Source of the DNA: Bin5 sp963662575
GTDB taxonomy: Bacteria; Chloroflexota; Anaerolineae; Caldilineales; Caldilineaceae
Reading direction: 5' to 3'
DNA length: 64,000 nt
NCBI GenBank assembly: GCA_963662575.1
Contig: OY759723.1
Coordinates: 2,852,001 to 2,916,000 of the forward strand
Below the pieces are notes generated by a model, which was not told the DNA's origin, ran no database searches, and was given only the letters and a program-made list of their open reading frames with translations. Positions 36,020 through 44,416 of this stretch are shown here, piece by piece. Each line of letters begins with the position of its first letter. Within the stretch, counting starts at the first letter, position 1. A program made the position numbers and the translations under genes.

Positions 36020-37411
36020 TTATCCCTGCCTGGCCCAGTGGGCATCGAGCAGGCCCTGCACGCCTTCATTGAGCGCGGGAACGACGTCAGCAGCGGTTGC
36101 GTCGTTGGCCAGCATCGGATCCCAGGCAACCGGCTTCGCCACTTCGCTCCAGATTTGCCCGCGAGAGACGCCGCCGATAACGTCCACCTCGGAACGCAGG
36201 AAGGCGTTGCTGAAGGCGGCCGCGTTGGAGACACCGAAGCGCTCCTCAATCGTCGGGCCCCAGAAGTTTTCTACAAGCGACGCAGTATTGGGAATGCGGC
36301 CGGTTATGGTCGAATACGTCTTCTGGCCCTCTTCGCCGCCCATATAGTGGACAAATCCCCAGGCATCGTCAACCAGATCGCTCTTCGGAACGCACACGCC
36401 TTCAGCCCAACCGCGGTGGGGCCGGCTCTCGTCCGCCATCTGTGGCATTAACACCACGTCGAACTCGATCTCCTTCCCCTCTTCGCGCAGTTCGGGGCTA
36501 TTCAGCCGCGGGAAGAACCAGGGTCCTTCATACTTCATGGCGGCGTTGCCGGTATCGATCGTGTTGGTGCCGCCTTCCAGATCGGCCGGTGTCGGCGAGA
36601 TGCCCAGGCCGTACATGAAGTCTTGGGCAACGAACTGGAGAATTTCGATAATCTCCGGCTGATCGTACATGGCTGTGCGGGGATCCACCAACTGGTCGAA
36701 CTCCTGCACGCCGGTGGCGCGGATCCAGTGGATGTCGCGGGCATAGCTGCCGTTGGCCTGATAGCCGTACATCTTTGAATCACCGTCAGTGCTGGTGAGC
36801 TGCTCGGCAATGCTGACGAAGTCTTCAAACGTCCAGTCGTCGGTTGGATAGGCAACGCCGGCCTCGTCAAATACGTTTTTCGCATAGAACATAACCATCA
36901 CGCCGGACTGGAGCGGAACCAGGTAGCGGCTCCCGTCGCGGCGTGTACTGAACTCGATGCTGTCTACGCCTTCAGGATAGGGGCCGGTGAAGTTGTCCCG
37001 TTCGACATAGGCGTCTATGGGCGCCAACAGTCCGGCATCGCTGAATGGTTGCCATTCCCAACCCTGGAAAGAGGCCACTTCGGGCAAGACACCGCCTGCG
37101 AATGTGGTCTGCAACTTGGTGTAATAATCCACACCAGTGCCGCTAATCGAGGGCTTTATCGTGACGTTCGGGTTCAGCTCGGTGTATGCATTCCCCAGCG
37201 CTTCCCACGCGGGAATGTCAGAGGCGTCGCCCCAGGCGAAAAAGTCCAGTTCGATATCCTCGGCGGCAGGGGCCGCGCCGCCTGCTTCCCCGCCGCTGCC
37301 CGCCGGCGCGGGACACGCCGCCAACAGTAATGCTGTGGAGCCGACGCCGATTCCTTGCAAGAATTTACGCCGGGAAACCTGGTGTCTCCTGCTCCGTTGG
37401 GTGTCTGTCAT
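36020..37411 (-). CDS. Tat-exported solute-binding lipoprotein of a carbohydrate ABC importer (system 4)
   Basis: 463 residues. Twin-arginine motif SRRKFLQ (13-19), hydrophobic segment, lipobox LAAC (Cys33), then a Gly/Ala linker. Family 1 features follow: AYTELNPNVTIKPSISGTG, FYAKNVFDEAGVAYPTDDWT, MKYEGPWFFPRLN, and a C-terminal helix. AAGGAGGG lies before the ATG. It heads the leftward system 4 operon; the permeases follow a 60-bp gap that contains the GC hairpin. Confidence 0.93.
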   Translation of the reverse strand: MTDTQRSRRHQVSRRKFLQGIGVGSTALLLAACPAPAGSGGEAGGAAPAAEDIELDFFAWGDASDIPAWEALGNAYTELNPNVTIKPSISGTGVDYYTKLQTTFAGGVLPEVASFQGWEWQPFSDAGLLAPIDAYVERDNFTGPYPEGVDSIEFSTRRDGSRYLVPLQSGVMVMFYAKNVFDEAGVAYPTDDWTFEDFVSIAEQLTSTDGDSKMYGYQANGSYARDIHWIRATGVQEFDQLVDPRTAMYDQPEIIEILQFVAQDFMYGLGISPTPADLEGGTNTIDTGNAAMKYEGPWFFPRLNSPELREEGKEIEFDVVLMPQMADESRPHRGWAEGVCVPKSDLVDDAWGFVHYMGGEEGQKTYSTITGRIPNTASLVENFWGPTIEERFGVSNAAAFSNAFLRSEVDVIGGVSRGQIWSEVAKPVAWDPMLANDATAADVVPALNEGVQGLLDAHWARQG

Positions 37412-37870
37412 AGATCCCTCCTTACTTGGGTCAACTTAAGACTGGTATTCGAATGGTAAACCGATGGATGGGCCCGTGGCGTGACGGCAACCCCGCGGGG
37501 TCTCGGGATTCCAGACCGGATGGACCACACGGCATAGGATACATCACCTTGTTGAATTCGTCACATTCAGGCAGATGTATAGATAAATATAGCGATGCGA
37601 CTGCATCTCTTAACCGATTGCTAACTGCTTCTTCTTGATCCGCTGCCATTTGCGAACCTGTACGATAGCCTATCATAGCGAACATTTTCAGAAGGAAAAG
37701 GTCTACGCGCAGACTAAGCAGGCCGAGTATGGCCCTGTATTCAATTGCGACTATTGAGTGAGGATACGCTTCAACCGATCAATGGGAGCAGCCCCGACAG
37801 TAAGGGTGTTCAACTCCCAATTCGCCTATAAGACTCCATCGTAGAGAACTCCCCAAGTGACTCGTTTCTG
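37412..37870. other. Divergent intergenic region, 459 bp
   Basis: This lies between the leftward system 4 operon and the rightward aquaporin gene, so it should hold promoters for both. A short palindrome GATGC-GACT-GCATC (near 37595) is visible, with TATATT-like sequence beside it on the minus strand, but the -35 is not convincing. No gene is recognised. Confidence 0.4.
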
Positions 37871-38487
37871 ATGCGGCGGACCGGCGCTGAATGTATCGGC
37901 GTCTTATTTCTTATGTTGGCCGCCTGCGGCTCCGTCATGACTGGCGGGCTGACCGGTACATACGGCCATATCGGCATGGCGATTTCGCCTGAGCTTGTTG
38001 CTATGGTTATGGTGGCCGCTACAGGTCATCTGTCAATGGCCCATCTCAATCCGGCTGTGACCCTTGCATTCGCCTTGACCGGTCATTTCCCCTGGCGCGA
38101 CGTGCCATACTACATCGTGGGCAAACTCATCGCGGCGGCGTCGGGGGCTACGGTACTTCGATTGCTGTTTGGGAAGGTATTCGCCTTGGGCGCCAACCAG
38201 CCGGCCGGCCCGACAGTTCAGTCCCTTGTCATGGATGTGCTGGTCACTGCCATCCTGATGTTCGTCATCGTGGCGGTAGCGACAGATAGGCGTGCGCTGG
38301 GCTTGCCGGGGGGTTGGCAATCGGCGGCGCGGTGGCACTGAATGTGCTCTGGGCAGGCCCAATCAGCGGCGCGTCAATGAACCCGGCGCGCTCCTCTGGC
38401 CCCGTCTTGATTTCAGGGGTCTGGACGGCACACTGGATCTACTGGGTTGGTCCAATGGTCGGCGCGGCTTTGGGCGCATTTGCCTAA
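37871..38487 (+). pseudogene. MIP family channel (aquaporin/glycerol facilitator), frameshifted
   Basis: The first frame (37871-38341) encodes AECIGVLFLMLAACGS, the first half-helix motif HLNPAVTLAF (NPA 60-62), and further helices, then drifts into WQSAARWH and stops. The +1 frame continues exactly where a MIP should: GLAIGGAVALNVLWAGPISG, then ASMNPARSSGP (second NPA) and HWIYWVGPMVGAALGAFA to a TAA at 38485. Adding one G to the six-G run at 38308-38313 restores a 205-residue channel with both NPA motifs. It is thus either a recent frameshift or a sequencing error in a homopolymer. Water/solute specificity was not determined. The N-terminus is a little short for the family and lacks a clear ribosome binding site. 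Confidence 0.85.
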
Positions 38488-38661
38488 GACTTCGTGCGTA
38501 ACACCGGACCCGGTGCGTGGTAAGGCTGGCGTGGGCTTTTTGGGCGACACCGTATCACGATGCAAAAGTTGTAGTGCGAGAGGAGACGGGACTTAGCCGA
38601 CGCATTCCGCCTCTGCCGGCGCTCTTTCAGGGTCAAAAGGCCGGTCGTCGAACTTATGCCA

Positions 38662-39393
38662 TCAGTCTACATCCTGATACGGACCTCGATTTCCAGGCGG
38701 CAGCAGCGCGGCGACATGCCTCATTGTTTCGTGGGCCAGAGCGTCCAGGTATCGCCGTCGCTGGCGTCTGGGAATGTCGTCGGGGAGAGTAAGGGGACCA
38801 AAAGGATGGCCGACGCGGATTTTCACCCGTGTCCGGCGCAAGCGGCGCAGGTTTACGAGAATCTTCTCAGTTCCCAACACGGCTACCGGCAACAAACGAG
38901 CCTGTGCCTGTATCGCCAGCAGACCAATGCCCGATTGAGGGTGAATCAATTCGGCGCTATGACGGGCTGTGTGGCCGGCGATCTGTTCTATCCGTTCGCC
39001 TCGCTCCCGGACTTCGGCCAGGGCCGGATCGATGCCCCCTTCGGGGAAAACACCAACTGTGCGGCCGGCTTTCAGGGCCGCCAGGGCCGCACGCATCGCC
39101 TTGCGGTCCACCTGACCCCGCCAGATTGGGATCAGATTGAAAGACCGACTGAGGAAACGGAAGAATAAGACGCGCTCTGTCTCGATTGCGAGCAGGAAGG
39201 CGATGCGAAATGGCAAGAACATCATCAGAAGCGGGCCGTCGAACCAACTGAAATGGTTGGAGACGAGAATCGTGGCCTCGCCGCGAGGGATGTTTTGCAG
39301 GCCGCTGACTGAGACCGAAAGAAATGGGCTGATAATTACCCGGCCCATGAACACGAGGATAGTTTGGAGTATTCCTTGTAGAGCGGCGTACAT
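38662..39393 (-). CDS. 1-acyl-sn-glycerol-3-phosphate acyltransferase (PlsC-like)
   Basis: 243 residues of the glycerolipid acyltransferase family. The catalytic H-x4-D is NHFSWFD (His47, Asp52), and the second motif FPEGG lies at 116-120 after VGV. An N-terminal hydrophobic stretch (ILQTILVFMGRVIISPFLSV) suggests membrane association. It would acylate lysophosphatidic acid in phospholipid synthesis. It lies 19 bp from the aldo/keto reductase gene on the same strand, an operon without an obvious joint function. 174 bp separate its end from the aquaporin gene and hold nothing I recognise. Confidence 0.9.
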   Translation of the reverse strand: MYAALQGILQTILVFMGRVIISPFLSVSVSGLQNIPRGEATILVSNHFSWFDGPLLMMFLPFRIAFLLAIETERVLFFRFLSRSFNLIPIWRGQVDRKAMRAALAALKAGRTVGVFPEGGIDPALAEVRERGERIEQIAGHTARHSAELIHPQSGIGLLAIQAQARLLPVAVLGTEKILVNLRRLRRTRVKIRVGHPFGPLTLPDDIPRRQRRRYLDALAHETMRHVAALLPPGNRGPYQDVD

Positions 39394-39412
39394 GGCACAG
39401 TCCTCCTCGAGG

Positions 39413-40375
39413 TTAGGCCGGGAGTGGCGCCCTGTCTGAAATCAACCCGCTCTGACGGAGTTCCTGCCACATCGCCGCCGGCGTCTCCACATCCCAGATA
39501 GCCCTGTTGTCATCCGCCTCAGCCTTTGTCGCCGAGCCGATCACGAGAGAGGCTATCGCAGGATGGGTCCCCGCAAAATGCAGCGCAGCCACATGCAAGG
39601 GCACGCCATGCGATGTCGTAATTTCCTGGAGGCGCCGCGCCTTAGCCAGAATCTCTTCTGGCGCGTCCAGGTAATCGTATTTTGCGCCTGAAACTGGTCC
39701 AGTCGCCAGAATGCCGCTGTTGTAAACGCCGCCCAGGAATATGCTCACATCGTTTTTTGTGCACCAGTCCAGAAAGTCCAGGGAGGTCTGCTCCAGGAGC
39801 GTGTAGCGTCCGGCCAGCAGAAAGCAGTTGACGTCGATCTTTCTGGCGAACTCCCACTCCATCTCCCACTGGTTCATGCCTGCTCCCACTGCGCCGATGA
39901 CCCCTTGCTCCCTCAGGTCCACCATCGCAGGGAAGGCCTCGTCCAGCGCCTGCTGGTAGTGGAATTCCTCATTCACAAAGTCGGGATCATGCACAAGTAA
40001 AATGTCAACGCGGTCCATCCCTAATCGTTCGAGGCTGTCTTCGACGCTCTTCATCACGCCATCCCGACTGTAGTCGAAATAGATCGATCGATCGGGACGC
40101 AGGATGCGGCCGATTTTGGTCTGGATGACTACTTCATCGCGCGGGATGCCTCGCAAGGCCACGCCGAGCCGCCGCTCCGCCTCTCCGTTGCCGTAGAGGG
40201 GGGCGGTGTCGAAGAAACGGATTCCATTTTCGTAGGATCGCCGAACTGTTTCGAGGGCTTCTTCATCGTCCAAGTCACTGTAAAGATTGCCGATCGGGGC
40301 GGTGCCCATGCCCAATCGGGTTACATGCAAATCGGTATTGCCGACCTGCGCGCTGGAGATGGTGTTTGCTGTCAT
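39413..40375 (-). CDS. Aldo/keto reductase (aldose/L-fucose dehydrogenase-like)
   Basis: 320 residues, complete AKR tetrad: Asp56 and Tyr61 in FFDTAPLYGNGEAERRLG, Lys87 in VIQTKIGR, His129 in LLVHDPD. The family branch is that of D-threo-aldose 1-dehydrogenases, which oxidise L-fucose or related aldoses with NAD(P). Sugar uptake genes close by fit that, but specificity is inferred. GATGACAGC-type sequence precedes the ATG and no strong ribosome binding site was identified. Confidence 0.9.
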   Translation of the reverse strand: MTANTISSAQVGNTDLHVTRLGMGTAPIGNLYSDLDDEEALETVRRSYENGIRFFDTAPLYGNGEAERRLGVALRGIPRDEVVIQTKIGRILRPDRSIYFDYSRDGVMKSVEDSLERLGMDRVDILLVHDPDFVNEEFHYQQALDEAFPAMVDLREQGVIGAVGAGMNQWEMEWEFARKIDVNCFLLAGRYTLLEQTSLDFLDWCTKNDVSIFLGGVYNSGILATGPVSGAKYDYLDAPEEILAKARRLQEITTSHGVPLHVAALHFAGTHPAIASLVIGSATKAEADDNRAIWDVETPAAMWQELRQSGLISDRAPLPA

Positions 40376-41151
40376 CTGGTAGCTCCATGTTGCGCCGACT
40401 GTTCATTGAGGATGGCGCACGAGATTCTGAAGATTGTGCGTCGCTGCTCGCGGGTTGCGACGCGTGCCGTCGGCCTGATCCTGACGCGTCTGCGCACACG
40501 ACGGGGCGCAGCGATCCCGGTCAGGTAAGTCAACTCAAGTTCCGCCCAAAACATCCGATTTCCCTATGCCTTCGGGAGCAGCAAATGTGCCGCAGGAATT
40601 GTACAACATCCGGGGCCGTTATGCCACAGGAAATTTCACCGCCTATATGGCGACCAAATTACACCGAAGGTTGGGAAAAAATGAAATGCAGGGTTGAGCA
40701 CTTCCGCGATTTGAGCTAGGGCTGACAGACAAAAAGCGCGTCACTTCGAGAAAGGGTGATGCACATGCCCCGGGGGTTTCACGATCAGATGTAACTACTG
40801 AGACATAATTTCTAACCAGCCCTTCACCTTTGACGCGATTCAGGCTGGTGATGATGCAACTGGTTGCTAACCGACACGCTGCGATGAAGGCGAACCGTTC
40901 GTGAGGCGTGTTCTTGGAGGGGGGCGTTGCGGGGCGTGTCCCCCAGCACAAGGGAGGGCCGCAGTCCCGACCGCCCAAATTGCGGTGGATAGGGAATAGG
41001 GGTTAGAGGACAGTGGCCGGAGACGCCTTGGACTCCCAGGCACGGCTGTACCGCATGGTCGCGGATTGGCGATGGGTGAATAGTGGCAAACAGATAAGGA
41101 GAGAGTGGACAGGCTTTTCACGTTGTGGACAAGGGGCGTCACCGTTGATCA
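40376..41151. other. Long intergenic region, 776 bp, no gene recognised
   Basis: This is the longest non-coding stretch in the window, between two leftward genes. It contains only short spurious frames and several G-rich runs (about 40910-40990). I see no tRNA, no transposase remnant and no terminal inverted repeats. It should carry the promoter of the aldo/keto reductase gene. A noncoding RNA or decayed gene cannot be excluded by eye. Confidence 0.4.
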
Positions 41152-42372
41152 CTATACCAACTGCGCGTGGAAGGCGTCCATTTGTGGCAATATCGTCTCC
41201 CACGAGAACTGCGCCTCGACAAACGAACGGGCCGCTTCGCCAAGCGCGCGGCTGCGCTGTCCGCCGGCGGCCTGGTCGCGCAGCAAGGACACAACCGCGT
41301 CGGCAAAGGAACGGGCGTCATCAGCTATCAGAGCGTGCTCGCCGTCTCGGATCGGGATTCCTTCAACACCTAGCGCAGTGCTAACCACCGGCCGCGCGCA
41401 GGCCATTGCCTCCAAGACCTTGAAGCGAGTGCCTCCACCCACACGCATCGGCGTCAAGTATACCGAGGCGCCTTGAATGTAGGGAACAACGTCCTCGACT
41501 GCACCGGTCAACTCTACATCCGACAGGGTTGCCAGCTTGTTCAGCCTGGGGTGGGGATCCATGCCGACAATTTGCAACCTTACATCCAGCTGTCTGCGGA
41601 CGCGGGGCAACACCTTCAGCCCAAACCAGAGCATGGCATCTACGTTGGGGCGATAGTCCATTTTGCCCGTGAAGACCAATGAGGGAGGGCTTGTTGCCGG
41701 CGGCGGTTCAGGCACGTAGCGGGAGATTTCAATACCGTTTGGTACATTGACGAAGGGGCGATGCGGCGCCAACGAGGACAGCGTTTGCCGGTCCGGTTCG
41801 CTGACAGCCACGACTCCATCTACAGCCCGGCAAAATGCCCGCTCATAGCGATACAGTTTCTGCCATTGCAGCCAACTGTAGAAAGCCGCCGGCCAGCGCG
41901 CCATGCTGCGGCTATCCATCCAGGCGGTCCGCTTTTGCAGCAAGAATTCGGCGTTGTGATTATCGAAAACGACTGGGGGCCGGTCCCCGGTCATCTGCAG
42001 AATCTGAAAGCCGTAGGGGGCCATCTCCAATCCCTCGACCTGAACGAGGTCATAGGTCTTCTCTGCCAGCATCTGCTCGAGCAGTGCGTGGGCATCATCC
42101 TGCGCCAGACGCAGACCCATGTCCGGCTTCGCAGTTGTCAAGGCATCGAGCAAGCGGCGGCTCAGCGGCCGTTCGGGTTGCCGAAAGCCCTCTACTCGCG
42201 AGCATAGCTTTACCAGCATTGGATCAGGCCAGCTCTTGTCTGCTGGAGCGAGACAGGTGAAAAGGTCTACTTCATGTTTGGAAGCAAAGTGGCGTAACAG
42301 AAAGTAGTTGCGGAGAGTCGTGCCCTGCCGGGGAGGATAAGGAGACTGCGGTGTAAGCAGAAGGAGTTTCAT
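41152..42372 (-). CDS. Glycosyltransferase, GT4-like fold
   Basis: 406 residues, GT-B fold. The N-terminal domain opens MKLLLLTPQSPYPPRQGTT, with the sugar-transferase pattern P-x-P-P-x-x-G and R-N-Y. The C-terminal nucleotide-sugar domain has VFTGKMDYRPNVDAMLWF, the loop GVEDVVPYIQGASVYLTPMR-like segment, and GGGTRFKVLEAMACARPVVST with the E-x7-E type motif. Proteins of this type transfer sugars to lipid-linked or surface glycans. The neighbouring gene (9 bp upstream) is another glycosyltransferase, so the two likely work in one surface-polysaccharide or glycolipid step. No donor can be named. Confidence 0.92.
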   Translation of the reverse strand: MKLLLLTPQSPYPPRQGTTLRNYFLLRHFASKHEVDLFTCLAPADKSWPDPMLVKLCSRVEGFRQPERPLSRRLLDALTTAKPDMGLRLAQDDAHALLEQMLAEKTYDLVQVEGLEMAPYGFQILQMTGDRPPVVFDNHNAEFLLQKRTAWMDSRSMARWPAAFYSWLQWQKLYRYERAFCRAVDGVVAVSEPDRQTLSSLAPHRPFVNVPNGIEISRYVPEPPPATSPPSLVFTGKMDYRPNVDAMLWFGLKVLPRVRRQLDVRLQIVGMDPHPRLNKLATLSDVELTGAVEDVVPYIQGASVYLTPMRVGGGTRFKVLEAMACARPVVSTALGVEGIPIRDGEHALIADDARSFADAVVSLLRDQAAGGQRSRALGEAARSFVEAQFSWETILPQMDAFHAQLV

Positions 42373-42381
42373 CGCCGCCGG

Positions 42382-43533
42382 TCAGGCTGAGCTATGCTGC
42401 ACCGGCGCGGCCGGCACGGGTGGTCTGTCAAAGACCATGCGGTAGACTTCCAGCGTTTCCGCCGCCGCCCGGCTCCAACTGAATACCGATGCCCGCTGCA
42501 GGCCCTTGTGGCACAGCTCTTGATGGAGTTCATCGTCGGTCAAGAGACGGTGAATGGCGACGGCGATCTCTTCCCAGTCGGCCGGATCGACTATCATACC
42601 GGCATCGCCGACCACCTCCGGCATGCTACTGGTGTTGCTTACGATGGTCGGTGTGCCGCAGGCCATTGCTTCCAGCGGCGACAGCCCAAATCCTTCGTAA
42701 AATGCCGGATGTATATGGCAACGTGCGCCGACGAACAGTTGATGGAGATCCTCATCAGGCACACGGTCCAAGAAAAAGGTGCAATGACCGAGATCCAACT
42801 GTTCGACCTTTCGATAAATCTCCTCGTACAACCAGCCGGGTTTGCCGGCCAGGACAAGGCCCGTGTCCTCCACGCTGTAACGCTTGCGGAGATGGTGAAA
42901 GGCGTCCAGCAGGCCGCCAACATTCTTGCGCGGTTCAATCGTGCTGACGAAAAAAATATATTTTTCCGGGATGCCGTACTTGCCCTGCACTGCTGCCCGG
43001 CATTTGGCTTTCGATAGCGGGCAGTAAAGGGAAGCCGCGGCCTCGTAAATAACGCTGATTTTTTTGGGAGAAGCGCCGAGTAGACCAACTACATCTTTCT
43101 TGGTATTTTCGCTGGGCACGATAATGTGCTGGGCATGACGCACCGCCTGGTCGATTTGGCTGTAGTAGGCGGCGTGGGATTCTGTCAGGAAATGGGGCCA
43201 ACGCAGGAAGGCGAGATCGTGAACGGTGATGACAGAAGGGATGCTGCTGTAGAGCGGCGGAATGAAATCTGTGCTGTGAAGCAGGTCCAGCGAATGGAAC
43301 GACAACTCCGCCGCCAACATCTTCTGTTCAACGCGCGTATGCACAGGCGTGAACAGGGTGCGCCTTCGAAAATTGGGCGCGTGGGCCAGAGGTTCCCGCT
43401 GTTTGCGGTGCTGGAAAACTGTGTACGTTGTTTCCCGATCCAGCTGCGCAAGCTCTTCAATGAGATGCGTCGTATAGCGACTGATTCCTGCAGGCTGGTG
43501 GTAACTCAGTCTGGCGTCAATGCCAACTCGCAT
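42382..43533 (-). CDS. Glycosyltransferase family 4 (mannosyltransferase-like)
   Basis: 383 residues. N-terminal MRVGIDARLSYHQPAGISRY with the Gly-Ile-x-R/Y acceptor loop; VTVHDLAFLRWPHF (HD motif); FVSTIEPRKNVGGLLDAF at the start of the C-terminal domain; and the E-x7-E motif EGFGLSPLEAMACGTP. This matches bacterial alpha-mannosyltransferases of the WbdB/MtfB type. It heads a two-gene leftward unit behind a strong promoter at 43669-43697 that overlaps an inverted repeat. Substrate is inferred only at the family level. Confidence 0.92.
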   Translation of the reverse strand: MRVGIDARLSYHQPAGISRYTTHLIEELAQLDRETTYTVFQHRKQREPLAHAPNFRRRTLFTPVHTRVEQKMLAAELSFHSLDLLHSTDFIPPLYSSIPSVITVHDLAFLRWPHFLTESHAAYYSQIDQAVRHAQHIIVPSENTKKDVVGLLGASPKKISVIYEAAASLYCPLSKAKCRAAVQGKYGIPEKYIFFVSTIEPRKNVGGLLDAFHHLRKRYSVEDTGLVLAGKPGWLYEEIYRKVEQLDLGHCTFFLDRVPDEDLHQLFVGARCHIHPAFYEGFGLSPLEAMACGTPTIVSNTSSMPEVVGDAGMIVDPADWEEIAVAIHRLLTDDELHQELCHKGLQRASVFSWSRAAAETLEVYRMVFDRPPVPAAPVQHSSA

Positions 43534-43668
43534 AGTCTCAACGAATCTTATGAGGGAACAGTTTGTCCTGCGCGCCTACTGGTTGCAAAATCAGATGAAA
43601 TCTGCACCCAGTGAGTGTGTTGCCGGGCGGGGTGGGGTGTCCCGCTCGCGGACTTACAATCACATTTT

Positions 43669-43702
43669 ATTGTATCATTTGTCTGAAATTGGGTCAAATG
43701 AT
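43669..43702 (-). promoter_or_regulatory. Promoter of the glycosyltransferase pair with overlapping inverted-repeat operator
   Basis: Reading leftward, TTGACC (43697-43692), a 17-nt spacer and TACAAT (43674-43669) make a very good promoter. A perfect 8-bp dyad, ATCATTTG (43674-43681) and CAAATGAT (43695-43702) with a 13-nt spacer, covers the -35 and touches the -10. A repressor binding the dyad would occlude RNA polymerase. The repressor is not identified. Confidence 0.6.
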
Positions 43703-43717
43703 ATTGCAGACCCGCTC

Positions 43718-44173
43718 TTACCGTTTGGTCTTCAGTTCGATGATTGAGCCCAAAATCTCCTCCGTATCCAGATAAGCCCACACTGCTCCCGGGTCCAATG
43801 TTGAGCCACCGCTCTGGATAATATCTACCTTCAGCTCCTGGGCCACACCTTCCGGATCGGGCACTCGAAAGAGCAAGTGGTGTAATCCCTCTCCCCTTTC
43901 CTCCAGGAACTCGGAATATATGTTGTCGCCTTCAAGCGGCTCGATAAACTCGATCTGGACTGCACCGGTCTCGATAAAGGCCAGTCTCATGCGGAAGTTT
44001 CCTGGCCGACCGCGAAAGGTGGATTGTGCATCCAGGTCGCTGCCCTCGGGCGGCCAGTCCACCACCTGGGCCGGTTCCATCGCGAAGCGCTCTGTCCACG
44101 CTTTGGCCGCGGCGCGCGCATCGCGCACGACGATTCCTACCTGTACAACCGATCCCAATTCGATTTTATTCAT
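43718..44173 (-). CDS. VOC superfamily protein (glyoxalase/methylmalonyl-CoA epimerase-like)
   Basis: 151 residues forming two beta-alpha-beta3 modules. VQVGIVVRDARAAAKAW opens the first, AVQIEFIEPLEG carries a Glu at the usual metal site, and GLHHLLFRVPDPEGVA gives the His of the second module. A pattern of this kind suits epimerase- or glyoxalase-like metalloenzymes, or a binding protein. It is a single gene, divergent from the enolase-superfamily gene at 44417 (243 bp gap), and the two might act on related hydroxy acids, which is inference. Confidence 0.82.
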   Translation of the reverse strand: MNKIELGSVVQVGIVVRDARAAAKAWTERFAMEPAQVVDWPPEGSDLDAQSTFRGRPGNFRMRLAFIETGAVQIEFIEPLEGDNIYSEFLEERGEGLHHLLFRVPDPEGVAQELKVDIIQSGGSTLDPGAVWAYLDTEEILGSIIELKTKR

Positions 44174-44416
44174 AGTTGGATTTGGCTGTCCTGTGATTGG
44201 TCGAGCACCACGCCAGCGGCTATCAGACCGTCAGGCGGGCAAAGGTTTGAAATTACTGCGATTTTGCGGCTCGTGCCGCGAGATACCAACCCCCTCAGAT
44301 GAATCCCTCAGACATGAAGATTTCTGGCGCGAACAAGCTCCAGCCTCTTTTGCTGAATATGTGGGATAATAGCAATTGCCAGCTCGAAAGCCAAACATAC
44401 CTGCAGGAGAGTTCCG

